From the NCBI RefSeq assembly GCF_017948455.1, contig NZ_JAFFSU010000005.1:248001-312000 (forward strand): a DNA stretch of 64,000 nucleotides. The letters are read 5' to 3'. The notes under the pieces were generated by a model. That model was not told the origin of the DNA and searched no databases. It saw only the letters and a list, made by a program, of their open reading frames with translations. Position numbers and translations under genes: made by a program. Positions within the stretch are counted from its first letter, which is position 1. Each line of letters begins with the position of its first letter. Shown in pieces: positions 1 to 7,397 of this stretch. Origin of the DNA: Streptomyces sp. GESEQ-4. Its GTDB lineage: Bacteria > Actinomycetota > Actinomycetes > Streptomycetales > Streptomycetaceae.

Positions 1-4
1 GGCA

Positions 5-709
5 GTGGAGCTTCCCCCTGCGCCGGAGCAGGCGCGCGAGGTGTTCGGCGATCGCTTCGCTGATGCCGTGCGCTATGCCGAGTTGCTCGCCCAGGCGGGC
101 GTGCAGCGCGGTCTGATCGGCCCGCGCGAGGTGCCCCGGCTGTGGGAGCGGCACCTGCTGAACTGCGCTGTGCTCTCCGAGGTCGTGCCCGAGGGGGTGA
201 CCGTGTGCGATGTCGGCTCGGGCGCAGGCCTGCCCGGCATTCCTCTGGCCCTCGTCCGGGAGGACCTGAAGATCACGCTGCTGGAGCCGCTGCTGCGCCG
301 CACCACCTTCCTGACCGAGGTCGTGGAGTTGCTGGGGCTCGATCACGTGACGGTGGTGCGCGGCCGAGCCGAGGAAGTCATGGGGAAGCTGACGCCGGTG
401 CATGTCGTGACAGCGCGGGCCGTGGCGCCACTGGACCGATTGGCCACGTGGGGCATCCCGCTGCTGCGCCCGTACGGCGAGATGCTCGCGCTCAAGGGTG
501 ATGCGGCCGAGGAGGAGCTGAAGAGCGCGTCCACGGCGCTGAGCAAGCTCGGAGCCGTGGAGACGTCCATCCTCCATGTGGGCGAGGGAGTGGTGGATCC
601 GATGTCCACCGTCGTCCGGGTCGAGGTCGGGGAGAGCCCTGGAGGTGTGCGCTTTGCGGCGAAGCGTGCGAAGGCGGCCCGGACGGGGCGGGCACGTCGA
701 CGCCGTTGA
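5..709 (+). CDS. rsmG: 16S rRNA (guanine-N7) methyltransferase RsmG (GidB), start probably just outside the window
   Basis: SAM-dependent methyltransferase that modifies G527 of 16S rRNA in the cytoplasm; its loss gives low-level streptomycin resistance in Streptomyces and other bacteria (family knowledge). The 234 visible residues carry the class I SAM-binding motif CDVGSGAGLPG at about residues 68-78, the acidic strand end ITLLEP, and the RERHL-like segment LWERHLLN before it. The C-terminus is Lys/Arg-rich (KRAKAARTGRARRRR), as in actinobacterial homologues. The first in-frame start in the window is the GTG at 5, but the true start is likely a few codons upstream of base 1, so treat the 5' end as open. 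It is followed by parAB, the usual origin-proximal order. Confidence 0.95.
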   Translation: MELPPAPEQAREVFGDRFADAVRYAELLAQAGVQRGLIGPREVPRLWERHLLNCAVLSEVVPEGVTVCDVGSGAGLPGIPLALVREDLKITLLEPLLRRTTFLTEVVELLGLDHVTVVRGRAEEVMGKLTPVHVVTARAVAPLDRLATWGIPLLRPYGEMLALKGDAAEEELKSASTALSKLGAVETSILHVGEGVVDPMSTVVRVEVGESPGGVRFAAKRAKAARTGRARRRR

Positions 710-789
710 GATGAGTGGGCGCGTGAGGTGCGCCGCTGATCCGTCCTGACGACGACACGTACGCCACACAAGCTGCCAAACCTACGCAT

Positions 790-813
790 GCCGGAGTGTC
801 GCGACACTCCGGC
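790..813. repeat. 24-bp perfect palindrome downstream of rsmG
   Basis: Positions 790-801 are the exact reverse complement of 802-813, with core GTGTCGCGACAC. It lies 80 bp after the rsmG stop and 20 bp before the first parS. It could be a rho-independent terminator without a U tract, as is common in Streptomyces, or a dimeric protein operator in the parAB promoter region. The sequence shows only the symmetry; the function is inferred. Confidence 0.6.
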
Positions 814-832
814 CAGGGCTGCTGTGCATCGT

Positions 833-846
833 GTTTCACGTGAAAC
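833..846. other. parS: parS site 1 (exact) upstream of parA
   Basis: Exact GTTTCACGTGAAAC, the Streptomyces ParB binding site. It lies in the rsmG-parA intergenic region, where ParB bound here could repress parAB. The parA reading frame stays open through this site as FHVK, so it would be coding only if parA started at 831. Confidence 0.95.
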
Positions 847-983
847 GTCGCTCATTGCTGCACGGCATCATCAGTCGCGGCCGCGCCGCGGCCGAACCTC
901 GCGACCGAAAGCCTCTCGGATCACTCGGTGAGGCGCCAGCTTCCGATTCCGGCGGCTCTCGGTCCCCCTCAGGGGGCACGGAG

Positions 984-1010
984 TTGTCCACAGAGGTGGA
1001 ATTCTCCACA
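984..1010 (+). promoter_or_regulatory. Two DnaA-box-like 9-mers in the parA leader
   Basis: TTGTCCACA at 984-992 matches the Streptomyces DnaA-box consensus exactly, and TTCTCCACA at 1002-1010 differs at one base in the same orientation, 18 bp apart start to start. They sit in the otherwise gene-free 710-1046 stretch, which also holds parS 1 and the 24-bp palindrome and must carry the parAB promoter(s). DnaA control of parAB is inference. Confidence 0.5.
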
Positions 1011-1046
1011 GAACAACAGGCCTCACTGGTTCACGACCCCGAAGAC

Positions 1047-2120
1047 ATGGGAGGCTCTGTTCATTGCGAGCCTGAAGTCGAGGAGAGTGAATCCTTGCGG
1101 TCCGACGCCAACATCGCGGGACCGATGACCGATCCGGTCCCCGGTCCCCGTACCGAGTCGATGGGGGACGATGTTTCACGTGAAACACCGCCCCCGATGG
1201 ACGACACTCCCATCGGTCGTGCTGCCCAACTGGCGGTGGAGGCTCTGGGCCGCGCCGGCGAGGGCCTGCCACGGCCTGAGCAGACCCGGGTCATGGTGGT
1301 CGCCAACCAGAAGGGGGGCGTGGGCAAGACAACGACGACCGTCAATCTTGCCGCTTCGCTGGCCTTGCATGGCGGCCGTGTCCTGGTGATCGACCTCGAC
1401 CCCCAGGGCAATGCGTCCACCGCCCTGGGAATCGACCATCACGCCGAAGTTCCTTCCATCTACGACGTGTTGGTCGAGAGCAAGCCGCTCTCGGAAGTCG
1501 TCCAGCCGGTCCCTGATGTCGAGGGCCTCTTCTGTGCACCCGCCACGATCGATCTCGCCGGTGCGGAGATCGAGTTGGTCTCCCTGGTGGCACGAGAGAG
1601 CCGGCTGCAGCGGGCCATCCAGGCCTACGAGCAGCCGCTGGACTACATCCTCATCGACTGCCCGCCCTCGCTCGGCCTCTTGACCGTCAATGCGCTGGTG
1701 GCCGGCGCGGAGGTCCTCATCCCCATCCAGTGCGAGTACTACGCACTGGAAGGCCTGGGCCAGCTGCTGCGCAACGTCGACCTGGTGCGGGGGCACCTCA
1801 ACCCCAATCTGCATGTATCGACGATCCTGCTCACCATGTACGACGGCCGGACGCGCCTTGCGTCCCAGGTCGCGGACGAGGTGCGCAGCCACTTCGGGGA
1901 CGAGGTGCTGCGGACGAGCATTCCCCGCTCGGTCCGTATCTCCGAGGCGCCGAGCTACGGGCAGACGGTGCTGACCTACGATCCTGGATCGAGCGGTGCC
2001 CTGTCCTATCTTGAAGCGGCACGAGAAATCGCACTGAAGGGCGTGGGCGTCACCTACGAAGCGACGCACGCCCATATCGGTGCCCAGAGCGACCCGAACA
2101 TGGTGGAGGGGATCCAGTGA
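1047..2120 (+). CDS. parA: Chromosome partitioning ATPase ParA
   Basis: Walker-type ATPase that works with ParB-parS complexes to position chromosomes, chiefly in sporulating hyphae of Streptomyces. The deviant Walker A KGGVGKTT lies near residue 85, followed by LDPQGNAS (Walker A' region) and the DCPPSLG Walker B-like strand. The C-terminal half (SIPRSVRISEAPS) is typical of ParA/Soj. The open frame runs back to a GTG at 831 inside parS 1, but codons before about 1050 lack the strong GC3 bias. I favour ATG 1047 (357 aa); ATG 1125 and ATG 1161 are alternatives because the ATPase core begins only near 1290. An exact parS lies within the coding sequence. It overlaps parB by 4 bp (GTGA), implying translational coupling. 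Confidence 0.9.
   Translation: MGGSVHCEPEVEESESLRSDANIAGPMTDPVPGPRTESMGDDVSRETPPPMDDTPIGRAAQLAVEALGRAGEGLPRPEQTRVMVVANQKGGVGKTTTTVNLAASLALHGGRVLVIDLDPQGNASTALGIDHHAEVPSIYDVLVESKPLSEVVQPVPDVEGLFCAPATIDLAGAEIELVSLVARESRLQRAIQAYEQPLDYILIDCPPSLGLLTVNALVAGAEVLIPIQCEYYALEGLGQLLRNVDLVRGHLNPNLHVSTILLTMYDGRTRLASQVADEVRSHFGDEVLRTSIPRSVRISEAPSYGQTVLTYDPGSSGALSYLEAAREIALKGVGVTYEATHAHIGAQSDPNMVEGIQ
1173..1186. other. parS: parS site 2 (exact), inside parA
   Basis: Exact GTTTCACGTGAAAC within the parA N-terminal extension, read there as VSRET. This part of ParA precedes the ATPase core, so the insertion is structurally tolerable. Confidence 0.95.
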
Positions 2121-3217
2121 GCGAGCGACGGAGGGGGTTGGGCCGTGGTCTCGGCGCACTGATCCCGGCAGCCCCGACGGAGAAGACGGTGCCCCCCGCG
2201 GTGGGAGGCGCTGCTTCCCCGTCCCCCACGGCAGTGCCGGTGCTGACGACCGACCGTGGCGTGGCCGCGGCCAAGGTGGCCACGCTGCCGCCTGTTTCAC
2301 GTGAAACCGAGGAACCGTCGGTGAACGGCGTGGCGGAGGCGCCCGCGTCTCCCATGGGCGCCCACTTCGCCGAGATCCCTCTCGACGCCATCACGCCGAA
2401 CCCGCGTCAGCCGCGTGAGGTCTTCGACGAGGATGCGTTGCAGGAACTCGTCACCTCCATCAAGGAGGTCGGTCTCCTTCAGCCGGTCGTCGTACGGCAG
2501 ATGGGCCCCGCCCGTTACGAGCTCATCATGGGCGAGCGGCGCTGGCGGGCCTGCCGTGAGGCGGGGCTCGAGGCGATCCCGGCGATCGTGCGGGCCACGG
2601 ACGACGAGAAGCTCCTCCTGGACGCGCTCCTGGAGAACCTGCACCGTGCTCAGCTGAACCCGATCGAAGAGGCGGCTGCCTACGATCAGCTGCTGAAGGA
2701 CTTCAACTGCACGCACGATCAGCTGGCGGACCGCATCGGCCGGTCCCGCCCTCAGGTCTCCAACACCCTGCGCCTCTTGAAGCTCACGCCGAAGGTCCAG
2801 AACCGGGTGGCCGCCGGTGTGCTCTCCGCCGGGCATGCGCGGGCGCTCCTGTCCGTCGACGACCCGGAGGAGCAGGAGCGGCTGGCTTACCGGGTGGTGG
2901 CCGAGGGGCTCTCGGTTCGATCGGTCGAAGAGATCGTGACCCTGATGGGCTCCCGCCCGCAGAAGGCCCAGCGTTCCAAGGGGCCCCGGGCCGGAGCCCG
3001 GGTCTCCCCGGCGCTGACCGATCTGGCGTCCCGTCTCTCGGACCGCTTCGAGACGCGGGTGAAGGTGGACCTGGGACAGAAGAAGGGCAAGATCACGGTC
3101 GAGTTCGCCTCGATAGAGGATCTTGAGCGCATCCTCGGCTCGCTTGCTCCCGGCGAGGGTCCTGTCCTGCAGAAGAGTCTTCTGGACGATGACGACGCTG
3201 AGGACTCCGAGGACTGA
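2117..3217 (+). CDS. parB: Chromosome partitioning protein ParB
   Basis: CTP-dependent DNA clamp that loads at parS and spreads to form the origin-proximal nucleoprotein complex. The N-terminus SERRRGLGRGLGALIP is the conserved ParA-interaction segment. The ParB/Srx domain follows, with NPRQPRE and GERRWRA (the C-box GERR motif that binds CTP) near residues 95-140. A helix-turn-helix for parS binding (DRIGRSRPQVSNTLRLL) lies near residues 210-230. The C-terminal dimerisation domain ends in an acidic DDDDAEDSED tail. At 366 aa it has the usual length. The GTG start overlaps the parA stop. An exact parS lies in codons 60-64 in the variable linker. A strong terminator follows at 3257. Confidence 0.97.
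   Translation: MSERRRGLGRGLGALIPAAPTEKTVPPAVGGAASPSPTAVPVLTTDRGVAAAKVATLPPVSRETEEPSVNGVAEAPASPMGAHFAEIPLDAITPNPRQPREVFDEDALQELVTSIKEVGLLQPVVVRQMGPARYELIMGERRWRACREAGLEAIPAIVRATDDEKLLLDALLENLHRAQLNPIEEAAAYDQLLKDFNCTHDQLADRIGRSRPQVSNTLRLLKLTPKVQNRVAAGVLSAGHARALLSVDDPEEQERLAYRVVAEGLSVRSVEEIVTLMGSRPQKAQRSKGPRAGARVSPALTDLASRLSDRFETRVKVDLGQKKGKITVEFASIEDLERILGSLAPGEGPVLQKSLLDDDDAEDSED
2294..2307. other. parS: parS site 3 (exact), inside parB
   Basis: Exact GTTTCACGTGAAAC in the variable linker of parB, again read as VSRET. ParB bound here would sit within its own gene. Confidence 0.95.
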
Positions 3218-3256
3218 TCCTCCGGCTGCCTGGTGGTTGTGCCTTGGGCGGTCTGC

Positions 3257-3299
3257 AGAGCGGGCCGTGTCCGGTGTGTACCGGAACACGGTCCGCTCT
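3257..3299 (+). terminator. Terminator of the parAB operon
   Basis: Long imperfect stem with outer arms AGAGCGG (3257-3263) and CCGCTCT (3293-3299) and inner CCGTGT/ACACGG pairing. It is followed by a T-rich run (TTTGCTTTTTGG), unusual for this GC-rich genome, so it looks like a canonical rho-independent terminator. Confidence 0.85.
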
Positions 3300-3397
3300 T
3301 TGCTTTTTGGCAGTATCGATCGAATCGCAATCGTGGATACGATGCGTTCGGGTATGGCGCATCCACCCGGCAGCACCTCTCAGGGGAGGCAGAGGCC

Positions 3398-3655
3398 ATG
3401 CGAACGGTGAGCCGCACCGGACTGGTGAGCGCGGGCCTCGGGCTGGGCGCGGTCGGCGGATTCGTCGGCAGCCTGCTCCGGGAGCGAAGCGCCCTGACGG
3501 CCGCCCGCGACGCGGCAGGCGAAGGAAGCGAGGAACAGCCTTCATGGGGCGCCAGCTCGTACCGCTCACGCTGGACAACCTTCAGGACCTTCCCAAGCGC
3601 TGTCGCACGTGTGTCTTCTGGGAACTGGACCCAGTCAGTGGCGAAGCCGCGGTAA
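3398..3655 (+). CDS. Possible small membrane protein overlapping the GNAT gene
   Basis: The ATG at 3398 is preceded by GGGGAGG at good spacing, and codons up to about 3540 show strong third-position GC. The 85-aa product begins MRTVSRTGLVSAG and has a Gly-rich hydrophobic stretch at residues 8-27 (LVSAGLGLGAVGGFVGSLL) followed by charged residues, like a single membrane anchor. From 3544 the frame overlaps the next gene in another frame, and coding bias there belongs to the GNAT gene, so the C-terminal third may be incidental. A frameshifted fusion giving a membrane-tethered GNAT protein is conceivable but not shown. Function unknown. Confidence 0.4.
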   Translation: MRTVSRTGLVSAGLGLGAVGGFVGSLLRERSALTAARDAAGEGSEEQPSWGASSYRSRWTTFRTFPSAVARVSSGNWTQSVAKPR

Positions 3656-4161
3656 AGGCGGGCACCCCGGCGCTGGAGAAGGAAGCCTGGATCTCCGCCG
3701 TCCTGCTGGACTGGGGATCCTGCGGCCGAGTGGTGTACGTCGATGAAGTGCCCGTGGGTTTCGTGCTGTACGCCCCTCCCGCCTACGTCCCCCGGTCGAC
3801 GGCGTTTCCCACGAGTCCTGTCTCACCTGATGCCGTGCAGTTGATGACCGCTTTCATCATGCCGGGCTACCAGGGCCAGGGGCTGGGCCGGGTGATGGTG
3901 CAGACGGTCGCGAAGGATCTGCTGCGCCGGGGCTTCAAAGCGATCGAAGCCTTCGGGGACGCTCGTTGGTCGGAGCCGGCCTGTGTGCTGCCTGCCGACC
4001 ATTTGACGGCCGTTGGCTTCAAGACGGTCCGGCCTCACCCCACATATCCGCGACTGCGTCTGGAGCTGCGAACGACGCTCTCCTGGAAGGAAGACGTGGA
4101 GATGGCGTTGGACCGGTTGCTGGGGGCGGTTCAGAAGGAGCCGGTGCTGCGGCCGCTGTAG
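3544..4161 (+). CDS. GNAT family N-acetyltransferase
   Basis: Predicted acyl-CoA-dependent acetyltransferase of unknown substrate, 205 aa from ATG 3544 (MGRQLVPLTLDN). The open frame extends 100 codons upstream but without convincing bias. A Cys pair CRTCVFWE near residue 20 precedes the fold. The acetyl-CoA pyrophosphate-binding motif appears as GYQGQGLGRVM near residue 110. The gene sits between parB and the convergent trx operon, a conserved position in Streptomyces, and ends at a bidirectional terminator. The partner or substrate cannot be read from context. Confidence 0.85.
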   Translation: MGRQLVPLTLDNLQDLPKRCRTCVFWELDPVSGEAAVKAGTPALEKEAWISAVLLDWGSCGRVVYVDEVPVGFVLYAPPAYVPRSTAFPTSPVSPDAVQLMTAFIMPGYQGQGLGRVMVQTVAKDLLRRGFKAIEAFGDARWSEPACVLPADHLTAVGFKTVRPHPTYPRLRLELRTTLSWKEDVEMALDRLLGAVQKEPVLRPL

Positions 4162-4177
4162 AGATCTCCCGGACAAG

Positions 4178-4213
4178 CGAATGGGCCAGCCCCCTCAGAG
4201 GCTGGCCCATTCG
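4178..4213. terminator. Bidirectional terminator between GNAT gene and trxA
   Basis: Perfect 14-bp stem with arms 4178-4191 (ending GGGCCAGCC) and 4200-4213 (GGCTGGCCC...), 8-nt loop. It serves convergent genes and is followed after one base by parS 4. Confidence 0.9.
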
Positions 4214-4214
4214 T

Positions 4215-4228
4215 GTTTCACGTGAAAC
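4215..4228. other. parS: parS site 4 (exact)
   Basis: Exact GTTTCACGTGAAAC one base after the terminator stem, just before the trxA stop codon, in a convergent intergenic gap. Confidence 0.95.
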
Positions 4229-4233
4229 ATCGA

Positions 4234-4566
4234 CTACTCGGCGATGAAGTCCTCGAGGTCGCGGACGATCGCGGCCTTCGGCTTCGCACCGACGATGGTC
4301 TTGGCGACCTCGCCGTTCTGGTAGACGTTCAGCGTCGGGATGGACATGACGCCGTACTTGGCGGCCGTACCCGGGTTCTCATCGATGTTCAGCTTGACGA
4401 TCTCGATCTTGTCGCCGTACTCGGCAGCGATCGCCTCGAGGGACGGCGCGATCTGGCGGCACGGACCGCACCAAGCGGCCCAGAAGTCCACCAGAACGGG
4501 CTTGTCGCTCTTGAGGACGTCCTGCTCGAAAGAGTCGTCGGTTACATGCTTCAGGGTGCCGGCCAC
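4234..4566 (-). CDS. trxA: Thioredoxin TrxA
   Basis: Cytoplasmic dithiol-disulfide oxidoreductase reduced by TrxB. At 110 aa it is a single canonical thioredoxin domain with active site WCGPC near residues 32-36 after DFWAAW, and the conserved cis-proline in SIPTL. It starts 41 bp downstream of the trxB stop on the same strand, so it is almost surely transcribed with trxB from the SigR-type promoter at 5647-5673. It terminates near parS 4. Confidence 0.97.
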   Translation of the reverse strand: MAGTLKHVTDDSFEQDVLKSDKPVLVDFWAAWCGPCRQIAPSLEAIAAEYGDKIEIVKLNIDENPGTAAKYGVMSIPTLNVYQNGEVAKTIVGAKPKAAIVRDLEDFIAE

Positions 4567-4607
4567 GGCGGGCTCCTTAACTGGTTGGTGCGTGGGGCGG
4601 AAGGGGG

Positions 4608-5576
4608 TCAGACAGCGGTCTTCTCGGGCTCGGCCTGCTCCTCGTCCGCCAGGGCGGAGAGGAAACGCTCGGCGTCGAGAGCGGCGGAGCAGCCGGTGCC
4701 GGCCGCGGTGATCGCCTGGCGGTAGGTGTGGTCCACGACGTCGCCGGCGCCGAAGACACCGGTCAGGTTGGTGCGCGTCGAGGGGGCGTCGACCTTCAGG
4801 TAGCCCTCCTCGTCCAGGTCGAGCTGGCCCTTGAAGAGCTCGGTGCGCGGGTCGTGGCCGATCGCGATGAACAGGCCGGTGACCGGCAGGTCCGAGAGTT
4901 CGCCGGTCTTGACGTTGCGCAGCTTCAGACCGGACAGCTTCTGGTCGCCCTGGACCTCGGCCACCTCGCTGTCCCAGACGAACTTGATCTTCGGGTCGGC
5001 GAAGGCGCGCTCCTGCATCGCCTTGGAGGCGCGCAGGGTGTCACGGCGGTGCACGATCGTCACGGACTTGGCGAAGCGGGAGAGGAAGGTCGCCTCCTCC
5101 ATCGCGGTGTCGCCGCCACCGATCACGGCGATGTCCTGCTCCTTGAAGAAGAAGCCGTCGCACGTGGCACACCAGGAGACGCCACGCCCGGAGAGAGCGT
5201 CCTCGTTCGGCAGGCCCAGCTTGCGGTGCTGCGAGCCGGTGGCGATGATCACGGCCTTCGCCCGGTGGACCGTGCCCGCGGTGTCCGTGACGGTCTTGAT
5301 CTCACCGGACAGGTCGACGGCCACCACATCGTCCGGAATGAGCTCGGCACCGAAGCGCTCGGCCTGGCCGCGCATGTTGTCCATGAGCTCGGGGCCCATG
5401 ATGCCGTCCTGGAAGCCCGGGAAGTTCTCCACCTCGGTGGTGTTCATCAGGGCACCACCCGCGGTGACGGCGCCCTCGAACACCAGCGGCTTCAGCGACG
5501 CGCGTGCGGTGTACAGCGCCGCCGTGTAGCCGGCGGGCCCTGAGCCGATGATGATCACGTTACGGACGTCGCTCAC
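4608..5576 (-). CDS. trxB: Thioredoxin reductase TrxB
   Basis: FAD- and NADPH-dependent enzyme that reduces thioredoxin. The 322-aa protein has the FAD-binding GSGPAGY at residues 11-17, the redox pair CATC near residue 137, the NADPH-binding [10 protein letters not shown] near 155, and the C-terminal FAD motif [13 protein letters not shown]. Start [11 protein letters not shown]. The upstream 168-bp gap carries a SigR-type promoter, the known route of thiol-stress control for Streptomyces trxBA. It is downstream of the sigM/anti-sigma pair, as in mycobacteria. Confidence 0.97.
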   Translation of the reverse strand: MSDVRNVIIIGSGPAGYTAALYTARASLKPLVFEGAVTAGGALMNTTEVENFPGFQDGIMGPELMDNMRGQAERFGAELIPDDVVAVDLSGEIKTVTDTAGTVHRAKAVIIATGSQHRKLGLPNEDALSGRGVSWCATCDGFFFKEQDIAVIGGGDTAMEEATFLSRFAKSVTIVHRRDTLRASKAMQERAFADPKIKFVWDSEVAEVQGDQKLSGLKLRNVKTGELSDLPVTGLFIAIGHDPRTELFKGQLDLDEEGYLKVDAPSTRTNLTGVFGAGDVVDHTYRQAITAAGTGCSAALDAERFLSALADEEQAEPEKTAV

Positions 5577-5646
5577 GGCTTGATTCCTCGTCTCTGGACT
5601 GCGTCAGTACGGCCAGTGGAGCCCTCTCGGAACTCTCACCCCACCC

Positions 5647-5673
5647 AACGGATCCTAAGGGGCGTGCATTCCC
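5647..5673 (-). promoter_or_regulatory. SigR-type promoter of trxBA
   Basis: On the minus strand GGGAAT (-35, complement of 5668-5673) and GTT (-10, complement of 5647-5649) are separated by exactly 18 bp, matching the SigR consensus GGAAT-N18-GTT. It lies about 70 bp upstream of the trxB start. SigR control of trxBA is established in S. coelicolor; here it is inferred from the match. Confidence 0.8.
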
Positions 5674-5744
5674 GGTGTGCCCGGGCACACGGAGAGTGGA
5701 CACCGTACGGGATACCACGGAGGACAGAAACGAAGCGTTCGCGC

Positions 5745-6644
5745 TCAGGAGCGCGTGTAGGAGTCCTTCAGCAGGACCTTGGCTGTGCCGGATGACGGGT
5801 GGGCGACACAGGTGGCATCCATGACGTAGGCAACGACCCGAGTGGTGTCGGCCGGGTCGAGCAGCACGACGAGCATGGCGTCCGTTCCCTGGAAGGTGCC
5901 CTTCTGAGTCGCGATCGCCGTGTCGCTCGTGCCGATGCCCTGCTGGATACACGGCGGGACCGTGGGCTCCCTGAAGACCCGGGGGCTCGCGCTGTCGGGG
6001 GTCTTCTCCATGCCGAGGCTGTACGGGGCCTGGGAGCCCTTGCCGGCGCTCTGATTCCCGGCAAGGAGATCGGCGACCTGGTTCTCCAGCTTCCCCTCGG
6101 AGAACGTGTCGGACGCGGCGGTCGTGTCGTCGGACGGCTTGCCGTCATTCAGATACGCCACCAGCACGGAACCGAGCCCCAGAGCGGCCACTGCGAAAAC
6201 GGCGCCGAGGACGGTGGCCCTGCGGCGCACGCCCCGCTTGCGTTCCTTGCGGCCCGGGCCCGTGGACGCGGTGCGGGCGTTCCCTGCGGGACGGGCTGCG
6301 GAGACCGATGTTTCACGTGAAACATGAGCACGGTGGTCGGGCGTAGAAGTGCCGACAGGTGTCGGGTCGTCCCCGGTATCGGGTGCGGTGGCCTGGAGAA
6401 GAGCCTCAGCGGCAAGGGCGGCATCGATACGGCTCGCAACATCGTCAGGCATGCGCTGTGAACCGGGCAGTGTGCCGAGGAGATCCCGGATCTCTTCGAG
6501 CGATGCGTGCACATCCGCGCAGAGCTCGCACTCGTCCAGGTGCCGCTGTACGTCCGCGGTCCGGTCCGGAGGCAGCAGGCCCTCGGTGAGGTCGGAGATC
6601 TCGGCGACGTCCGGGTGCCCGGCCGTGTCTGTCGTGGATGTCAC
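5745..6644 (-). CDS. Zinc-finger anti-sigma factor for the adjacent SigM-type sigma
   Basis: Membrane anti-sigma factor expected to hold the upstream-encoded ECF sigma inactive. Near residue 34 it has the ZAS-type motif HLDECELC (H-x3-C-x2-C). A disordered linker follows, then an Arg-rich stop-transfer (RKERKRGVRRR), a transmembrane helix at about 150-172 (VLGAVFAVAALGLGSVLVAYL) and an extracytoplasmic domain to residue 299. Start codon and sigma stop overlap by 4 bp, the classic coupling of sigma/anti-sigma pairs. An exact parS in the linker encodes VSRET. It corresponds in position to mycobacterial rsmA beside sigM and trxBC. Confidence 0.85.
   Translation of the reverse strand: MTSTTDTAGHPDVAEISDLTEGLLPPDRTADVQRHLDECELCADVHASLEEIRDLLGTLPGSQRMPDDVASRIDAALAAEALLQATAPDTGDDPTPVGTSTPDHRAHVSRETSVSAARPAGNARTASTGPGRKERKRGVRRRATVLGAVFAVAALGLGSVLVAYLNDGKPSDDTTAASDTFSEGKLENQVADLLAGNQSAGKGSQAPYSLGMEKTPDSASPRVFREPTVPPCIQQGIGTSDTAIATQKGTFQGTDAMLVVLLDPADTTRVVAYVMDATCVAHPSSGTAKVLLKDSYTRS
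6310..6323. other. parS: parS site 5 (exact), inside the anti-sigma gene
   Basis: Exact GTTTCACGTGAAAC in the disordered linker of the anti-sigma factor, translated as VSRET on the minus strand. Confidence 0.95.
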
Positions 6645-7366
6645 GCTCGCCCACCTCCGCCCTTCACAGCAGCTGAATCACTGGGTCCTGTATCGCGGGA
6701 ACCGGCATTCTGCGGATCCGCTGACGGTGGGACGGATGTCCCGTGCGCACGGTTCCGTCCGCGGCCGGTTTCTCTGTCGTCGTCGGCGTTCCCGGGCCGC
6801 AGATGAGAGAGAAGGGGCAGAAGCCGGGCTCTGCCACGGGCACAGCGGCTCTTCACCGTGCCGGTCGGCACGTCGAGGACGCGGGCGGCTTCGGCGACGG
6901 GGTAGCCCTGCATGTCCACCAGGACGAGCGCCGCGCGCTGGTCGGGCGGAAGCGTACCGAGCGCTTCGAGAAGCTGACGGTTCAGATCGTTGCGCTCCGC
7001 GGGAGCCGAGGCCGACTCATGCGGCTCCAGCAGCTGCTCCAGGCGCTCGGCGTCATCGACGGGAGAGGTCTTGCGCGAGGCCGCCTTGCGGGCGCGGTCG
7101 AGGCAGGCGTTCACCGTGATGCGGTGGAGCCATGTCGTGACGGCAGACTGGCCGCGGAAGGTGTGGGCGGCCCGGTAGGCGGAGACGAGGGCGTCCTGCA
7201 CCGCGTCAGCGGCCTCCTCGCGGTCCCCGAGCGTCCGCAGGGCCACGGCCCAGAGCCGGTCACGGTGACGCCGTACGAGCTCGCCGAAGGCGTCGGGGTC
7301 GCCTTCCACATGGCGAGCGAGGAGGTCTTGATCGCTTGCGTCGCCGTATGCGGTGCCATCTGCCAT
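6641..7366 (-). CDS. sigM: ECF RNA polymerase sigma factor, SigM family
   Basis: Extracytoplasmic-function sigma factor, 241 aa. Region 2 runs from DQDLLARHVEGDPDAFGELVRRH to AADAVQDALVSAYRAAHTFRG; region 4 has LPPDQRAALVLVDMQGYPVAEAARVLDVPTGTVKSR with the helix-turn-helix. The C-terminal 55 residues are a low-complexity tail beyond the usual end. The gene order (membrane pseudokinase/MurJ upstream, anti-sigma and trxB-trxA downstream) matches the mycobacterial sigM locus, supporting the symbol. Mycobacterial SigM responds to oxidative and late-stage cues; its regulon here is unknown. Confidence 0.9.
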   Translation of the reverse strand: MADGTAYGDASDQDLLARHVEGDPDAFGELVRRHRDRLWAVALRTLGDREEAADAVQDALVSAYRAAHTFRGQSAVTTWLHRITVNACLDRARKAASRKTSPVDDAERLEQLLEPHESASAPAERNDLNRQLLEALGTLPPDQRAALVLVDMQGYPVAEAARVLDVPTGTVKSRCARGRARLLPLLSHLRPGNADDDRETGRGRNRAHGTSVPPSADPQNAGSRDTGPSDSAAVKGGGGRA

Positions 7367-7397
7367 CGGACCCCCTCCCCTGAGATGCGGTGAGCTG

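Noticed and set aside
831..1046. N-terminal extension of parA to the GTG at 831 inside parS 1
   Set aside because: Third-position GC is low there, and the region contains DnaA boxes and presumably the promoter; kept only as an alternative start.
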